Origin: Flavobacteriales bacterium
Lineage (GTDB): Bacteria; Bacteroidota; Bacteroidia; Flavobacteriales_D; Crocinitomicaceae
Reading direction: 5' to 3'
DNA: 35,678 nt
Assembly: GCA_013373595.1 (NCBI GenBank)
Contig: JABXHO010000141.1
Span: 1-35,678, forward strand
Part shown: in pieces, positions 25,408 to 33,855 of the stretch
Layout: the number at the start of each line of letters is the position of its first letter
Numbering within the stretch: position 1 is the first letter of the stretch
Program-made: the position numbers and the translations under genes
Notes under the pieces: model-generated
What the model saw: only the letters and a program-made list of their open reading frames with translations
What the model was told of the DNA's origin: nothing
Database searches by the model: none

Positions 25408-27918
25408 ATGAGAAAGGAAGTTATCCATACAATTTATGATTCGATCTCGAAAGGTACTCAAATAGGGATCGGACAGCTCTATACCGAAGATGAATTCTAC
25501 GATAAAACAACCATTACGATTGGAAACAGTAGACACGTCAACTTTGGTTCGTACAGCTACCTAGGACTAGAGCACGACCAACGCTTGAAAGATGCAGCCA
25601 TCGATGCGATTAAGCGGTACGGAATTCAATATCCATCTTCCAGAACATACGTTTCATCTACCTTGTACGGAGAACTCGAAAAACTTCTGGGAGACATTTT
25701 TAAAAAGCCCGTCATTCTTGCCACCACGACCACTCTTGCCCATGTAGCAGTGATGCCGATCGTGGTAAACGAAGGTGATGTTGTTTTGATGGATCAGCAA
25801 GTGCATTCGAGTGTACAATTTATGATTTCACATCTTCAGCTTCAAGGAATTCCATTCCATGTGGTCAGACACAATAGCCTCGAAAGCATTGAACGGCAAA
25901 TAAAGGAACTCTCCCAGAAACACAACAATGTGTGGTATATGATGGATGGTATTTATAGCATGTACGGAGATCCAGCTCCGATGAAGGAGCTTCACGAATT
26001 GATGGATAAATATCCAAAGTTTCGATTGTATGTGGATGACGCGCATGGCATGTCTTGGAGCGGTCCGAATGGTTCAGGTTACGCATTGGAGTACACGCCT
26101 TTTCACGAACAGATGGTACTTGTTACCAGTCTCAACAAAGCCTTTGCCGCTGGAGGAGCCGTTGTGGTCATTCCCGATCCAAAGGTGCGCGAAATGGCAA
26201 GAACATGTGGTGGACCGTTTATTTTTGCCGGACAGCTTCAAATGTCGGCGCTCGGTGCCGGAATTGCATGCGCAAAAATTCACCTTTCGGAAGAAATCAA
26301 AGATTTACAGGCCGACCTCAAAATGAAAATCGCATTCTGTGAATCGCAGTTGATGGATCGCGGGCTTCCTTTCATCCAAAGCAAACATGGAACACCAATC
26401 TTTTTTGTGGCCGTAGGATTGTCCCGATTGGGTTACAATTTGGTTCAACGCATGATGCAGGAGGGATTTTATGTCAATCTTGCCATCTTTCCTGCCGTAT
26501 CCATTACACGAACAGGCATCCGTTTTTCCATAACGTGTAATCATACACTCGAGCAAATTGAAGCGTTGGTCGCTACACTAGCAGTGCAATTTGAGGAGAC
26601 TTTGATTGAAGAAGAGCGCACAATCGAAGACATCTATCACGCTTTCCGAAAAACGGAGATTTACAAGCCCACAAAAACAAAAGTGGCTCCCATCGTTCCG
26701 ATGCGATTGCCCAATTTCCAAATCCAACATGAAACGCGAATCGAAACGATTCCTAAGGAAGTCTGGAACACATTCATGCACGATAAGGGAAGCTACGATT
26801 GGGATGGATTACGTTTTTTAGAGAATGTATATCGAAACAACAAAGAAGAACACGACAATTGGGAATTCAACTACTTCATTGTTCGTAACGTTGAAGGGAA
26901 AATCGTGCTTTGTACTTACATGACAGCCTGTATGGTAAAGGACGATGCGCTCGTACCTGCACTCATTTCGCAACAAATTGAGCAGAAACGACAGTTAAAC
27001 CCCTACTATTTGTGCTCGAAGACATTGATGTTGGGCTGCCCCATTTCAATAGGAGATCATTTGTACATCGATAAAAGTTCTGCCGATTGGGAAGCAGCGT
27101 TTTCTTTCTTTATGGAGAAGATTACATCCATTTTCGACCAAGACGTGGCGAACGTTTTACAAATGCGCGACATTGCCAAAACAGAATCAAAACTACATGA
27201 GAGCTTCGAAAGTCAGGGCTTTGTGAAAGTAGATGTTTTTGATGGATACGCTATTAGTTTGAATGGAATTAATAGTGCCGATGCATTCCTACAACGACTC
27301 AAAAGTGATCGAAGAAGGTTTGTTAGACATCGCGCGATTGAGAATTCGGATCAATTTGAAGTGCGACTTCTCGGTAGTAAAGACATGCATCTACTTGAGG
27401 CTGTTTATCAGCTCTATCTTAATACCAAAGAAAAGCATGTTGAATTGAATCTATTCGACTGTCCAAAAGATCTTTTCAGACAAGCCATTCCCTCTCCAGA
27501 TTGGGATGTTCTTGTTCTTTCACTACGAGCAGATTCTACCAATAAACCGATCGGACTGGCATTGAACGTCAAATCAGGTTCGAACTACAATTTTATATTC
27601 GCCGGTTTGGATTATCGTTTTGTAGAGTCGCATGATACGTACAACCAGTTATTGTGGCAGATTGTTCTTCGCGCGATCCTCCTCGGAAGTTCGAAAATCG
27701 ATCTTGGACTCACCACCCGTCAAAACAAACGTAAGTTTGGCGCCAACGATTACTCAAGCGTGTCATTTGTTCAGGTAAAAGACGATTTCAATTACAAAAT
27801 CATTAGTTCGATGGTGAACTATGACAGTAACATGAATGAAATCTCAAAAATGCAGAAAAAGCGCATTACCTCACTCGAATCGCATTTCGGCGTACAAAAG
27901 GCAGCAGGTGCTTCCTAG
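25408..27918 (+). CDS. Alpha-oxoamine synthase fused to a GNAT-fold N-acyltransferase
   Basis: An 836-residue cytosolic two-domain enzyme. Residues 1 to about 400 are a PLP-dependent alpha-oxoamine synthase, the family of serine palmitoyltransferase, BioF, KBL and ALAS. The stacking histidine lies in DQQVHSSV, the PLP-nitrogen aspartate in VDDAHG (210-213), and the Schiff-base Lys244 in TSLNKAFAAGG. The usual GTR substrate loop reads PSSRTYVSSTLYGELE here. After a linker (about 400-450), the C-terminal half is GNAT-like, ending with the BioF2/Acetyltransf_6-like pattern GLDYRFVESHDTYNQLLWQI followed by RAILLGSSKIDLGLTTRQNK and RKFGA. The two steps would condense an acyl thioester with an amino acid and then N-acylate the product, as in sphingolipid or sulfonolipid synthesis. 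The substrate cannot be read from sequence. Confidence 0.85.
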   Translation: MRKEVIHTIYDSISKGTQIGIGQLYTEDEFYDKTTITIGNSRHVNFGSYSYLGLEHDQRLKDAAIDAIKRYGIQYPSSRTYVSSTLYGELEKLLGDIFKKPVILATTTTLAHVAVMPIVVNEGDVVLMDQQVHSSVQFMISHLQLQGIPFHVVRHNSLESIERQIKELSQKHNNVWYMMDGIYSMYGDPAPMKELHELMDKYPKFRLYVDDAHGMSWSGPNGSGYALEYTPFHEQMVLVTSLNKAFAAGGAVVVIPDPKVREMARTCGGPFIFAGQLQMSALGAGIACAKIHLSEEIKDLQADLKMKIAFCESQLMDRGLPFIQSKHGTPIFFVAVGLSRLGYNLVQRMMQEGFYVNLAIFPAVSITRTGIRFSITCNHTLEQIEALVATLAVQFEETLIEEERTIEDIYHAFRKTEIYKPTKTKVAPIVPMRLPNFQIQHETRIETIPKEVWNTFMHDKGSYDWDGLRFLENVYRNNKEEHDNWEFNYFIVRNVEGKIVLCTYMTACMVKDDALVPALISQQIEQKRQLNPYYLCSKTLMLGCPISIGDHLYIDKSSADWEAAFSFFMEKITSIFDQDVANVLQMRDIAKTESKLHESFESQGFVKVDVFDGYAISLNGINSADAFLQRLKSDRRRFVRHRAIENSDQFEVRLLGSKDMHLLEAVYQLYLNTKEKHVELNLFDCPKDLFRQAIPSPDWDVLVLSLRADSTNKPIGLALNVKSGSNYNFIFAGLDYRFVESHDTYNQLLWQIVLRAILLGSSKIDLGLTTRQNKRKFGANDYSSVSFVQVKDDFNYKIISSMVNYDSNMNEISKMQKKRITSLESHFGVQKAAGAS

Positions 27919-27948
27919 TAATTAATCTTGATAAGCGCTTGGTACTTT

Positions 27949-29439
27949 CTACAAGTAGATAGAAAACTTAGATCCTTTTCCTGGCTCACTTTCAACAGCG
28001 ATAGAACCATTGCAGCGCATCAAACAACGCTTGATAAAATATAAGCCCATTCCATAGCCTTCACCTTCCTTCGATCCGCGGTATCCTTTCTCGAAAACCT
28101 TATCGATTTGGTCTTTTTCAATCCCTATTCCATTATCTGAAATTTCAACCAGCACCGCATTGGTCACTTTTGAAAACTGGATCGTTACCTGTGGATTTTC
28201 TTGCTGAGCCGTGTATTTAATCGCGTTGCTAATTACATGCTTCAAAATCGAATAAACCGTTTCGAAATCGGCCAAAAACGACTCCGATAATTCGCTATTG
28301 ATGGAAAATTCAACCTTCTCAAAGTTCGTTTGGAAACGCAATTCCGACAAAATGCTGTTGACAACAGTTTTGGGGTCAATCAATTCTTCGGATGGCTCCT
28401 CCACCTTATTCAATTTGTCGAGTTGCGCATATTTGATTTTATACAAACTCTCCAATGATGTTTGAAGACGATAATTGTGGTCACTCGGTGAAACATCTCC
28501 CTTTTTGAGTGAACGTACCGCATCAATCACACTATCGATAGACGTTAGTTGATTGTACACCTCTTCATCCTCATCTATACTCGTTGTATCAAAATCGACA
28601 CTTAAAACGTATTCTTTTACTTCGTCAGAATCATCACTCAACTGATCATCCGATAAAATCACCGCATCCAGTTGAATATAGGCTTCAAGCTGCTTGTCGT
28701 CATTTCCAAAGTGATCAAAAATCCGTTCTCCCAGATGGTTTGAAGTTAACTCGCTCATTGTTTTTCCATTCCATGCAGGAACGAAGTCAAAAATGGAGAG
28801 GTCGATCAATTCACCATTTTGCACCTGAAGAATTTTCTCCAAACGTCGGCTCGCGAATCGAATAGATCCGTTATCACCCAACACGAGGAAACCTTTCGTT
28901 GGATCTTTACTCAAGTAGGTGTTCACTGCCTTTACCGAAACGGTGGATTCCTTGAACTTTTCTGCCAACGAACCGAGGATGTAGCCAATGTAATTGAAAA
29001 TGTTACGCTCTTCGTCGATTACCTCAAAAACGGGAATATCTTGCGAATAATCCAATCGCATTAAACCGTCAACCACTTGATTGATGATATCGGAATCACT
29101 TGTTTCGGAGTCATCATCGATACCCACAAAAACAATCTTCTTAAGTAAGAGAAAAAGTTGTCTATGATCTTCCGACCATTCCCCCTCTGATGTTTCTTCC
29201 AGAATTCGTTTTGCCGACCGAATGACGCCAGCCAGTTCTCGTTCAACTACCAAATCTTCATCCGAACACTGCATCTCAATGCTTTTGAGCAATATGGATT
29301 CGGAAATGTTTAGTTTTCCTTGCTTTTTGTTGATTAACTGCTCGCAATATTCCGCCAAGACTTCTGCCACAAATGGATCAAATTCGCGGATGTTATTTTT
29401 GATGCTATGTCCTTCTCTTGAAGAGGTAAGATTCTTCAT
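27949..29439 (-). CDS. Cytosolic PAS-type histidine kinase with degenerate H box
   Basis: About 496 residues from the ATG at 29439 (the frame opens at a TTG at 29466). No membrane helices are seen. A helical N-terminal region of some 170 residues has no recognised domain. A PAS-like domain follows (TKGFLVLGDNGSIRFASRRL, then IFDFVPAWNGKT). The candidate phosphoacceptor is His321 in SDHNYRLQTSLESL; it matches the HN(L/Y)R form seen in Bacteroidota kinases but lacks the usual proline. The HATPase domain is intact: N box HVISNAIKYT, G1 DNGIGIEKDQ and G2 GYGMGLYFIK, ending GKGSKFSIYL. It is convergent with the fused synthase (30-bp gap) and no response regulator is near. Confidence 0.85.
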   Translation of the reverse strand: MKNLTSSREGHSIKNNIREFDPFVAEVLAEYCEQLINKKQGKLNISESILLKSIEMQCSDEDLVVERELAGVIRSAKRILEETSEGEWSEDHRQLFLLLKKIVFVGIDDDSETSDSDIINQVVDGLMRLDYSQDIPVFEVIDEERNIFNYIGYILGSLAEKFKESTVSVKAVNTYLSKDPTKGFLVLGDNGSIRFASRRLEKILQVQNGELIDLSIFDFVPAWNGKTMSELTSNHLGERIFDHFGNDDKQLEAYIQLDAVILSDDQLSDDSDEVKEYVLSVDFDTTSIDEDEEVYNQLTSIDSVIDAVRSLKKGDVSPSDHNYRLQTSLESLYKIKYAQLDKLNKVEEPSEELIDPKTVVNSILSELRFQTNFEKVEFSINSELSESFLADFETVYSILKHVISNAIKYTAQQENPQVTIQFSKVTNAVLVEISDNGIGIEKDQIDKVFEKGYRGSKEGEGYGMGLYFIKRCLMRCNGSIAVESEPGKGSKFSIYL

Positions 29440-29584
29440 ATCAATCTGTTCGATAGTTATTATCAATAAAACAGTGGGTGTACGGACGAAAAATTTCTAG
29501 CTAGCAGTAACGATAGTGATGTAAATGTAAGGAGAAAAGATGGTTTATACCAACGTTTCCAATCTAATTGTACAATTATTCTTT

Positions 29585-29699
29585 CGAGATATAGCCAAAA
29601 TGAATGAAAAATATCATTTTTGGCTATAACTCAGATTTACATTTCAAAATTGAGATGTAGCCAAAATTAAATTAAAAAGCTATTTTTGGCTATAACTCA
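29585..29699. repeat. Twin long palindromes upstream of the DUF234 ATPase gene
   Basis: Two imperfect palindromes of about 48 bp lie at 29585-29633 and 29651-29699, 66 bp apart. Both share the arms GAGATrTAGCCAAAA and TTTTTGGCTATAACTC around different A/T-rich loops. The second ends 20 bp before the ATG at 29719, and the half-site GCTATAAC recurs at about 29703-29710. They could form hairpins in RNA or act as a double operator. The 500-bp stretch 29220-29718 holds no other gene. Confidence 0.8.
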
Positions 29700-29718
29700 A
29701 ACGCTATAACGCACAATT

Positions 29719-31137
29719 ATGTATCGCAAAATAGTAGGTCGGAACCCTGAAAAAGAAACACTCAACAGCGCTTTAAACAGCCATCGTTCGGAACTTATTG
29801 CGGTTTATGGACGAAGACGAATTGGCAAAACCTATCTCATTCGTGAGTTCTTTCAAGAAAGAATCATATTCAGTTTCACAGGACTAAACGGAGAAAATCG
29901 CCCAGAACAAATTGAAAACTTCATGCTAAAGCTTTCAGAAGTAACGAGCCGCTTTGCGAAGGAAGATCTACCAGAAAACTGGTTGCAAGCATTTAGTAAA
30001 CTGAAGGAACACCTCAAGAGCATTCGAAAATCACGTAAAAAGAAAGTAATTTTCATTGATGAATTTCCATGGGCAGACTCACAACGATCTGGTTTTTTGA
30101 GCGCTTTTGAAAACTTTTGGAACGACTACTGTACAACGCGCGACGACTTGGTGGTAGTTGTCTGCGGTTCCGCTGCATCCTACATGGTAAAAAAGATCAT
30201 TCGCAACAAAGGAGGTCTACACAACCGTATCACGCGGAAGATCAAGCTTAAACCGTTCAATTTATACGAAACTCAATCCTTTTTGAAGTACAAAGGAATT
30301 CCGCTGCCGCCAGTCGAGCTATTAAAAATCTACATGACGTTTGGTGGCGTTGCCGAGTACCTGGAACACATTGCGCCCGGAGATTCAGCCGTAACCGCCA
30401 TCGATCGCCTTTGCTTCCAGCCCAATGCTCAATTCGAAAACGAGTACGATGATATTTTTATCTCTCTTTTCGACGAAAACTCCTACCACGAAAAAATAAT
30501 TTCAGCACTCGCAAATGGTCCGAAAAAAGGACTCAGTCGCGATGAACTTCTTGAAGCACTCGGCATTGCATCTGGAGGAAGTTTTACGAAATCACTCAAC
30601 GAACTTATGCTTTCAGGCTTTGTGCTCAAATACGACGCTTATGCCAGTAATCGTAAAACAAAGCTCTTTCGCATTTACGATGAATTCTGTTCATTTCACT
30701 TGCAATTCATGACCACATTTAAAGGCTCAAAATGGAGCCAAGTATTCCAAAAGCCAGCCTACACCTCTTGGTGCGGATATGCCTTTGAAACGATTTGTTT
30801 GAAACATGTTGAGACGATCAAAAAAGCGCTGAAATGCGACCAGATTGAATCCAACAACTACAGTTGGAACAATGATAAAGCGCAAATCGACTTGGTGATT
30901 GACCGGAATGACGGTGTTGTCAACTTATGCGAACTAAAATTTTACAACGACACCTTTGAAGTAACAAGCGATTACGCCGCCAAATTACGCAACAAGGAGG
31001 CACAATTTCGTTCTGCAACCGGGACAAAAAAGGGATTGTACACTACGATGATCACCACGTGGGGAATCAAAGGAAAGCACAGCATTGGACTCGTAACGAG
31101 CGACATTACGGCGGAAGTACTGTTTCAAGAAGACTAG
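29719..31137 (+). CDS. AAA-type ATPase with C-terminal DUF234 nuclease-like domain
   Basis: A 472-residue cytosolic protein. It begins with the family signature VGRNPEKETLNSAL and a Walker A motif GRRRIGKT at 31-38; Walker B is KKVIFIDEFPW (Asp114, Glu115). A sensor-like VVVCGSAASYMV and a winged-helix region (GLSRDELLEALGIASGGSFT, then KSLNELMLSGFV) follow. The C-terminal DUF234 domain carries a PD-(D/E)xK-like set: FETICLKH, then Asp391 in AQIDLVI, then Glu405-x-Lys407 in CELKFY. This family is common in archaea and Bacteroidota, often in several copies; its function is unknown, and a nuclease or toxin-like role is suspected. Palindromes precede the start. The neighbours are unrelated, which fits a solitary mobile unit. 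Confidence 0.9.
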   Translation: MYRKIVGRNPEKETLNSALNSHRSELIAVYGRRRIGKTYLIREFFQERIIFSFTGLNGENRPEQIENFMLKLSEVTSRFAKEDLPENWLQAFSKLKEHLKSIRKSRKKKVIFIDEFPWADSQRSGFLSAFENFWNDYCTTRDDLVVVVCGSAASYMVKKIIRNKGGLHNRITRKIKLKPFNLYETQSFLKYKGIPLPPVELLKIYMTFGGVAEYLEHIAPGDSAVTAIDRLCFQPNAQFENEYDDIFISLFDENSYHEKIISALANGPKKGLSRDELLEALGIASGGSFTKSLNELMLSGFVLKYDAYASNRKTKLFRIYDEFCSFHLQFMTTFKGSKWSQVFQKPAYTSWCGYAFETICLKHVETIKKALKCDQIESNNYSWNNDKAQIDLVIDRNDGVVNLCELKFYNDTFEVTSDYAAKLRNKEAQFRSATGTKKGLYTTMITTWGIKGKHSIGLVTSDITAEVLFQED

Positions 31138-31203
31138 AAAGGCAGACATCCGACCCATCTCACTGATAATGAACCAAACGAATTGAAAACTGTACTTTTC
31201 AAT

Positions 31204-31977
31204 ATGAAATTACTAAGCTGTCTTCTCTTTCTAACGCTGAACACAACCAACGCTCAGTCACAAACATCTACTCTTCAATTCCCTTTTGAGATAAAATTTT
31301 CCCCCACGGATAAACGCTTAAAGGAACTGAAGATTAAAGAAATTAAGCAGACCACGATCTATACAGATAGTCTCAACGATGACACACTCAACTCATACAT
31401 CGACTTTCTGCTTACCTATGATTCCATTTCTAATCTTGCTTCGCTTCGCTGGGATTTCAGGCAAGAATACTTCAGTCTCCATCCTCGACGAGCAATCGGC
31501 GGCCCCATTCCAACCAGAACGGAATCCACCTTTACGTTTAGCTTTGGCAATACCAACTTGTATTTCAATCCAGACGATTCCGTTTACTACAACTTCGTTG
31601 AAGAACGCTATTATTGGGAAAACAATCGCATCCAAAAAACTGAGATATTCTACCCAAAAACAGAAACTGATGTTGATATTCCTTCTGCCTATCATCCAGA
31701 AATGCAAATGAATGGCTTCCTCCCATTTATTACCTTAGAGCAATCTGAACTACTCTTAAAAGTCACCTTCAACACGTCCGAAAAGAAACAATTTTATGAC
31801 GACGGGCGTTTAATCAAAGAAGAACTTATTATTGATGGTAAATTCATCGGTTCAACGACATACGATTACACCTATTTCCATCTCGACGGACAGGAACACC
31901 CATTCGTATCTAAAATAACGACCAACCGACAACACTACACTACAGTAAGCACGATCGAATACACATTTTACGAGTAA
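31204..31977 (+). CDS. Secreted protein of unknown function
   Basis: About 257 residues from the ATG at 31204; the frame opens at a TTG at 31183, but the signal peptide starts at the second methionine (MKLLSCLLFLTLNTTNAQS). The mature part is rich in aromatic beta-strands (SLRWDFRQEYFSLH, STFTFSFGNTNLYFNPDDSV, YNFVEERYYWENN, STTYDYTYFHLDGQEH). It ends in a YTTVSTIEYTFYE strand. The late text GRLIKEELIIDGKFIGSTTY resembles YD/MORN-like repeat units of secreted Bacteroidota proteins. I do not recognise a family. No partner genes are adjacent. Confidence 0.7.
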   Translation: MKLLSCLLFLTLNTTNAQSQTSTLQFPFEIKFSPTDKRLKELKIKEIKQTTIYTDSLNDDTLNSYIDFLLTYDSISNLASLRWDFRQEYFSLHPRRAIGGPIPTRTESTFTFSFGNTNLYFNPDDSVYYNFVEERYYWENNRIQKTEIFYPKTETDVDIPSAYHPEMQMNGFLPFITLEQSELLLKVTFNTSEKKQFYDDGRLIKEELIIDGKFIGSTTYDYTYFHLDGQEHPFVSKITTNRQHYTTVSTIEYTFYE

Positions 31978-32042
31978 ATCCTTCCACATTCGAAAGGCGA
32001 AGTCCTCCATAAATTGTAACTTCAAACCTCAAACAAAGTGAT

Positions 32043-32666
32043 ATGACGGAAGAATGGAAAAAAAGATGGGATGATCGCTACCAAGAAAAGGCGTACGCCT
32101 ATGGAGTAGAGCCAAATGATTTTTTCAAACATCAAATCAAACAACTCCAAGAAGGACAGATCTTGTTTGGAGCAGAAGGCGAAGGACGAAATGCTGTTTA
32201 TGCAGCTCAACTCGGTTGGAAGGTCGAAGCATTTGACATTAGTACTGAAGGACAGAAAAAAGCGCTTCATCTTGCTAAAGAAAACAATGTTTCCATCGAC
32301 TACCACGTAGGGTTTCTACCCGAATTAGATTTCACAGACGAACAGTTTGATGCCATTGCCTTGATTTACGCACATTTCCCACCTCCAGTTCGTTCCGAAT
32401 ACCACCAGATTCTCAACCAGAAATTAAAATCGGGCGGAACGATTATTTTCGAAGCATTTAGCAAAAAACACCTTGAATACCGCGAACGAAATCCTAAAGT
32501 AGGCGGACCTGCAAACATCGAAGGATTGTTCTCTTTGGAAGACATTAAGCGTGACTTCCCTGATTACGACATCGAACTACTGGAAGAAACAGAAGTAGAA
32601 TTAAACGAAGGATTGTACCATAACGGTACCGGATCTGTTATTCGCTTTGTGGGACGAAAACGCTAA
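32043..32666 (+). CDS. Class I SAM-dependent methyltransferase
   Basis: A 207-residue methyltransferase of the TehB/thiopurine-methyltransferase-like group. The N terminus EEWKKRWDDRYQEKAYAYGV is typical of these proteins. The AdoMet-binding motif I is EGEGRNAVYAAQLGWKVEAF, with the acidic end of strand 2 in FDIS; motif post-II is LDFTDEQFDAIALIYAHFPP, and a late GGTIIFEAF strand follows. The acceptor is unknown; tellurite, thiol compounds or small metabolites are known for relatives. It is a single gene with an A-rich leader. Confidence 0.9.
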   Translation: MTEEWKKRWDDRYQEKAYAYGVEPNDFFKHQIKQLQEGQILFGAEGEGRNAVYAAQLGWKVEAFDISTEGQKKALHLAKENNVSIDYHVGFLPELDFTDEQFDAIALIYAHFPPPVRSEYHQILNQKLKSGGTIIFEAFSKKHLEYRERNPKVGGPANIEGLFSLEDIKRDFPDYDIELLEETEVELNEGLYHNGTGSVIRFVGRKR

Positions 32667-32736
32667 TCCGTCGCTTTAGGAAAACGAATTGTACACAATA
32701 ATCCAACCACAACACGATTTCTACCTCCTTTCCGAA

Positions 32737-32979
32737 ATGCTTATTTCGCTGATTGGAGCCATCCTCCTACTCGCAATTTGGTCGGCTGTGCAACGGTATT
32801 TCAAACATCAACTCTCGCATGAAATTTCGATCAAGCGTGTAAAGAGAGGATTCAAAACACTACTCAAAAATGAGATAACAAAAAAGCCCACGATTTCTCG
32901 AGGGCTTTTGTTTGTGGTGATACTCGGTTACGATAATTATCGAAACGAACCAAGGACACAAAACACTACTCAAAAATGA
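32737..32979 (+). CDS. Possible small membrane protein disrupted by repeat DNA
   Basis: A short frame (about 80 residues from the ATG at 32737). The start MLISLIGAILLLAIWSAVQR forms one good membrane helix, followed by a basic stretch (HEISIKRVKRGFK). From 32854 on it simply reads through the 106-bp tandem repeat, so the native C terminus may have been lost when the repeat arrived. It may also be a chance frame. Confidence 0.25.
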   Translation: MLISLIGAILLLAIWSAVQRYFKHQLSHEISIKRVKRGFKTLLKNEITKKPTISRGLLFVVILGYDNYRNEPRTQNTTQK

Positions 32980-33064
32980 GACAACAAAAAAAGCCCATGA
33001 TTTCTCAAGGGCTTTTGTCTGTGGTGATACTCGGTTCCGACAGCTATCGAAACGATCCAAGAGC
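32854..33064. repeat. Structured 106-bp tandem repeat, two copies
   Basis: Copy 1 starts at 32854 and copy 2 at 32960; the match fades near 33064. Each unit carries, in order, a small CTCA-AAAA-TGAG hairpin, a terminator-like stem AAAAGCCC/GGGCTTTT flanked by A and T runs, the phrase GTGGTGATACTCGGTT, and the palindrome CGATAGCTATCG or a variant. Related copies lie at the window end (35552-35678). The stem variants CGA/TCG (copy 1) and TGA/TCA (copy 2) are a paired change. The terminator-like stem could serve genes on either strand. Confidence 0.9.
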
Positions 33065-33300
33065 ACATGGATTTTCAGCGCATCCCGTAAAGGAATCCTT
33101 TATCACTTGAAAGCCTTTCAGAATAAGAGAATGGGAGATTTCGGACAACATCACCCAAAAGTCCACTTTTCTACGATTTTGTGCTGAATTGTACACTTTG
33201 ATGTTTACTCCCAAAAAAGTGCCGTGGAAACCCCGTGGATATTTCCAAGCTCAATCTCCGCAATGGGGTGAATTGTTCCTTCTATCCTTGAAAATCCGTT

Positions 33301-33408
33301 ATGGAAAAAGGTAAAGCATTTGCTATAACGGATGAAAAGGGTGAAACAGCTCCGAAAGGTGCAGAAATTGAACCTAAATACCCATCAACCTTTTTTTATA
33401 ACACTTAA
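33301..33408 (+). CDS. Possible 35-residue protein upstream of the recombinase fragment
   Basis: ATG to TAA frame coding MEKGKAFAITDEKGETAPKG then AEIEPKYPSTFFYNT. The composition is protein-like (balanced charges, one aromatic cluster), and it ends 12 bp before the recombinase start. I recognise no family. It may be a small gene or the tail of a broken one. The rest of 33065-33300 shows nothing recognisable. Confidence 0.25.
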   Translation: MEKGKAFAITDEKGETAPKGAEIEPKYPSTFFYNT

Positions 33409-33419
33409 ATGATTGTAAT

Positions 33420-33716
33420 ATGGAAAAGAAAGTAAATGCAGTGGTCTTTTGTCGGGTCTCAACTATCGACCAGTCTTATGAACGACAAGTTAATGACCTA
33501 AAGAAAATTGCCAAGAGATTGTCATTTGATGTTGTTGGAGTGATTACTGAAAAGGTCTCAAGAGCAAAGTCTAATGACGAACGTGCAGGGGTGCAAGAGT
33601 TTCTCGAAGGAGCAATGAAAGGCAAATTTCAAAAAGTAGTCGTTACTGAGGTGTCAAGATTAGGATGTGGAGCTAAAAAGAACAAGGAAAAAGTATGTTA
33701 CAAGAATGCGAAATGA
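33420..33716 (+). pseudogene. Serine recombinase (resolvase) N-terminal fragment
   Basis: 98 residues matching the catalytic domain of serine recombinases. The nucleophile lies in VVFCRVSTIDQSYERQVNDL (serine at residue 14), with SRAKSNDERAGVQEFLEGA and KVVVTEVSRLG following as in resolvases. After SRLG the match stops: the frame degenerates (CGAKKNKEKVCYKNAK) and ends, whereas a complete resolvase continues for at least 80 more residues with a DNA-binding helix-turn-helix. The active site is present, but the dimerisation helix and DNA-binding domain are missing, so it is probably inactive. Confidence 0.85.
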
Positions 33717-33831
33717 ATTTGGTGATAACGCCAACTTCTTCACTGGTCATAAATCAGAAAGAGTGGATAAAAAGCACTACTACGATGACAGCGAAATCTT
33801 TGAGAAAGTGAAGACGCTTGCATTGTGGTAG
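33661..33831 (+). pseudogene. Possible C-terminal remnant of a tyrosine recombinase
   Basis: In the +1 frame relative to the resolvase fragment, the sequence reads RTRKKYVTRMRNEFGDNANF then FTGHKSERVDKKHYYDD then SEIFEKVKTLALW and a stop. The first ATG is at 33706. The spacing of GHK and HYY resembles box II of tyrosine recombinases (LGH... and the nucleophilic tyrosine), and the short tail after it fits too. This is pattern recognition only; the upstream catalytic region is absent. Confidence 0.4.
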
Positions 33832-33855
33832 TGAATAGAAGTTATCACTAAAAAA

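Noticed and set aside
25408-27918. Biotin synthesis gene bioF
   Set aside because: The fused GNAT half, the altered GTR loop and the absence of other bio genes make a lipid-type synthase more likely.
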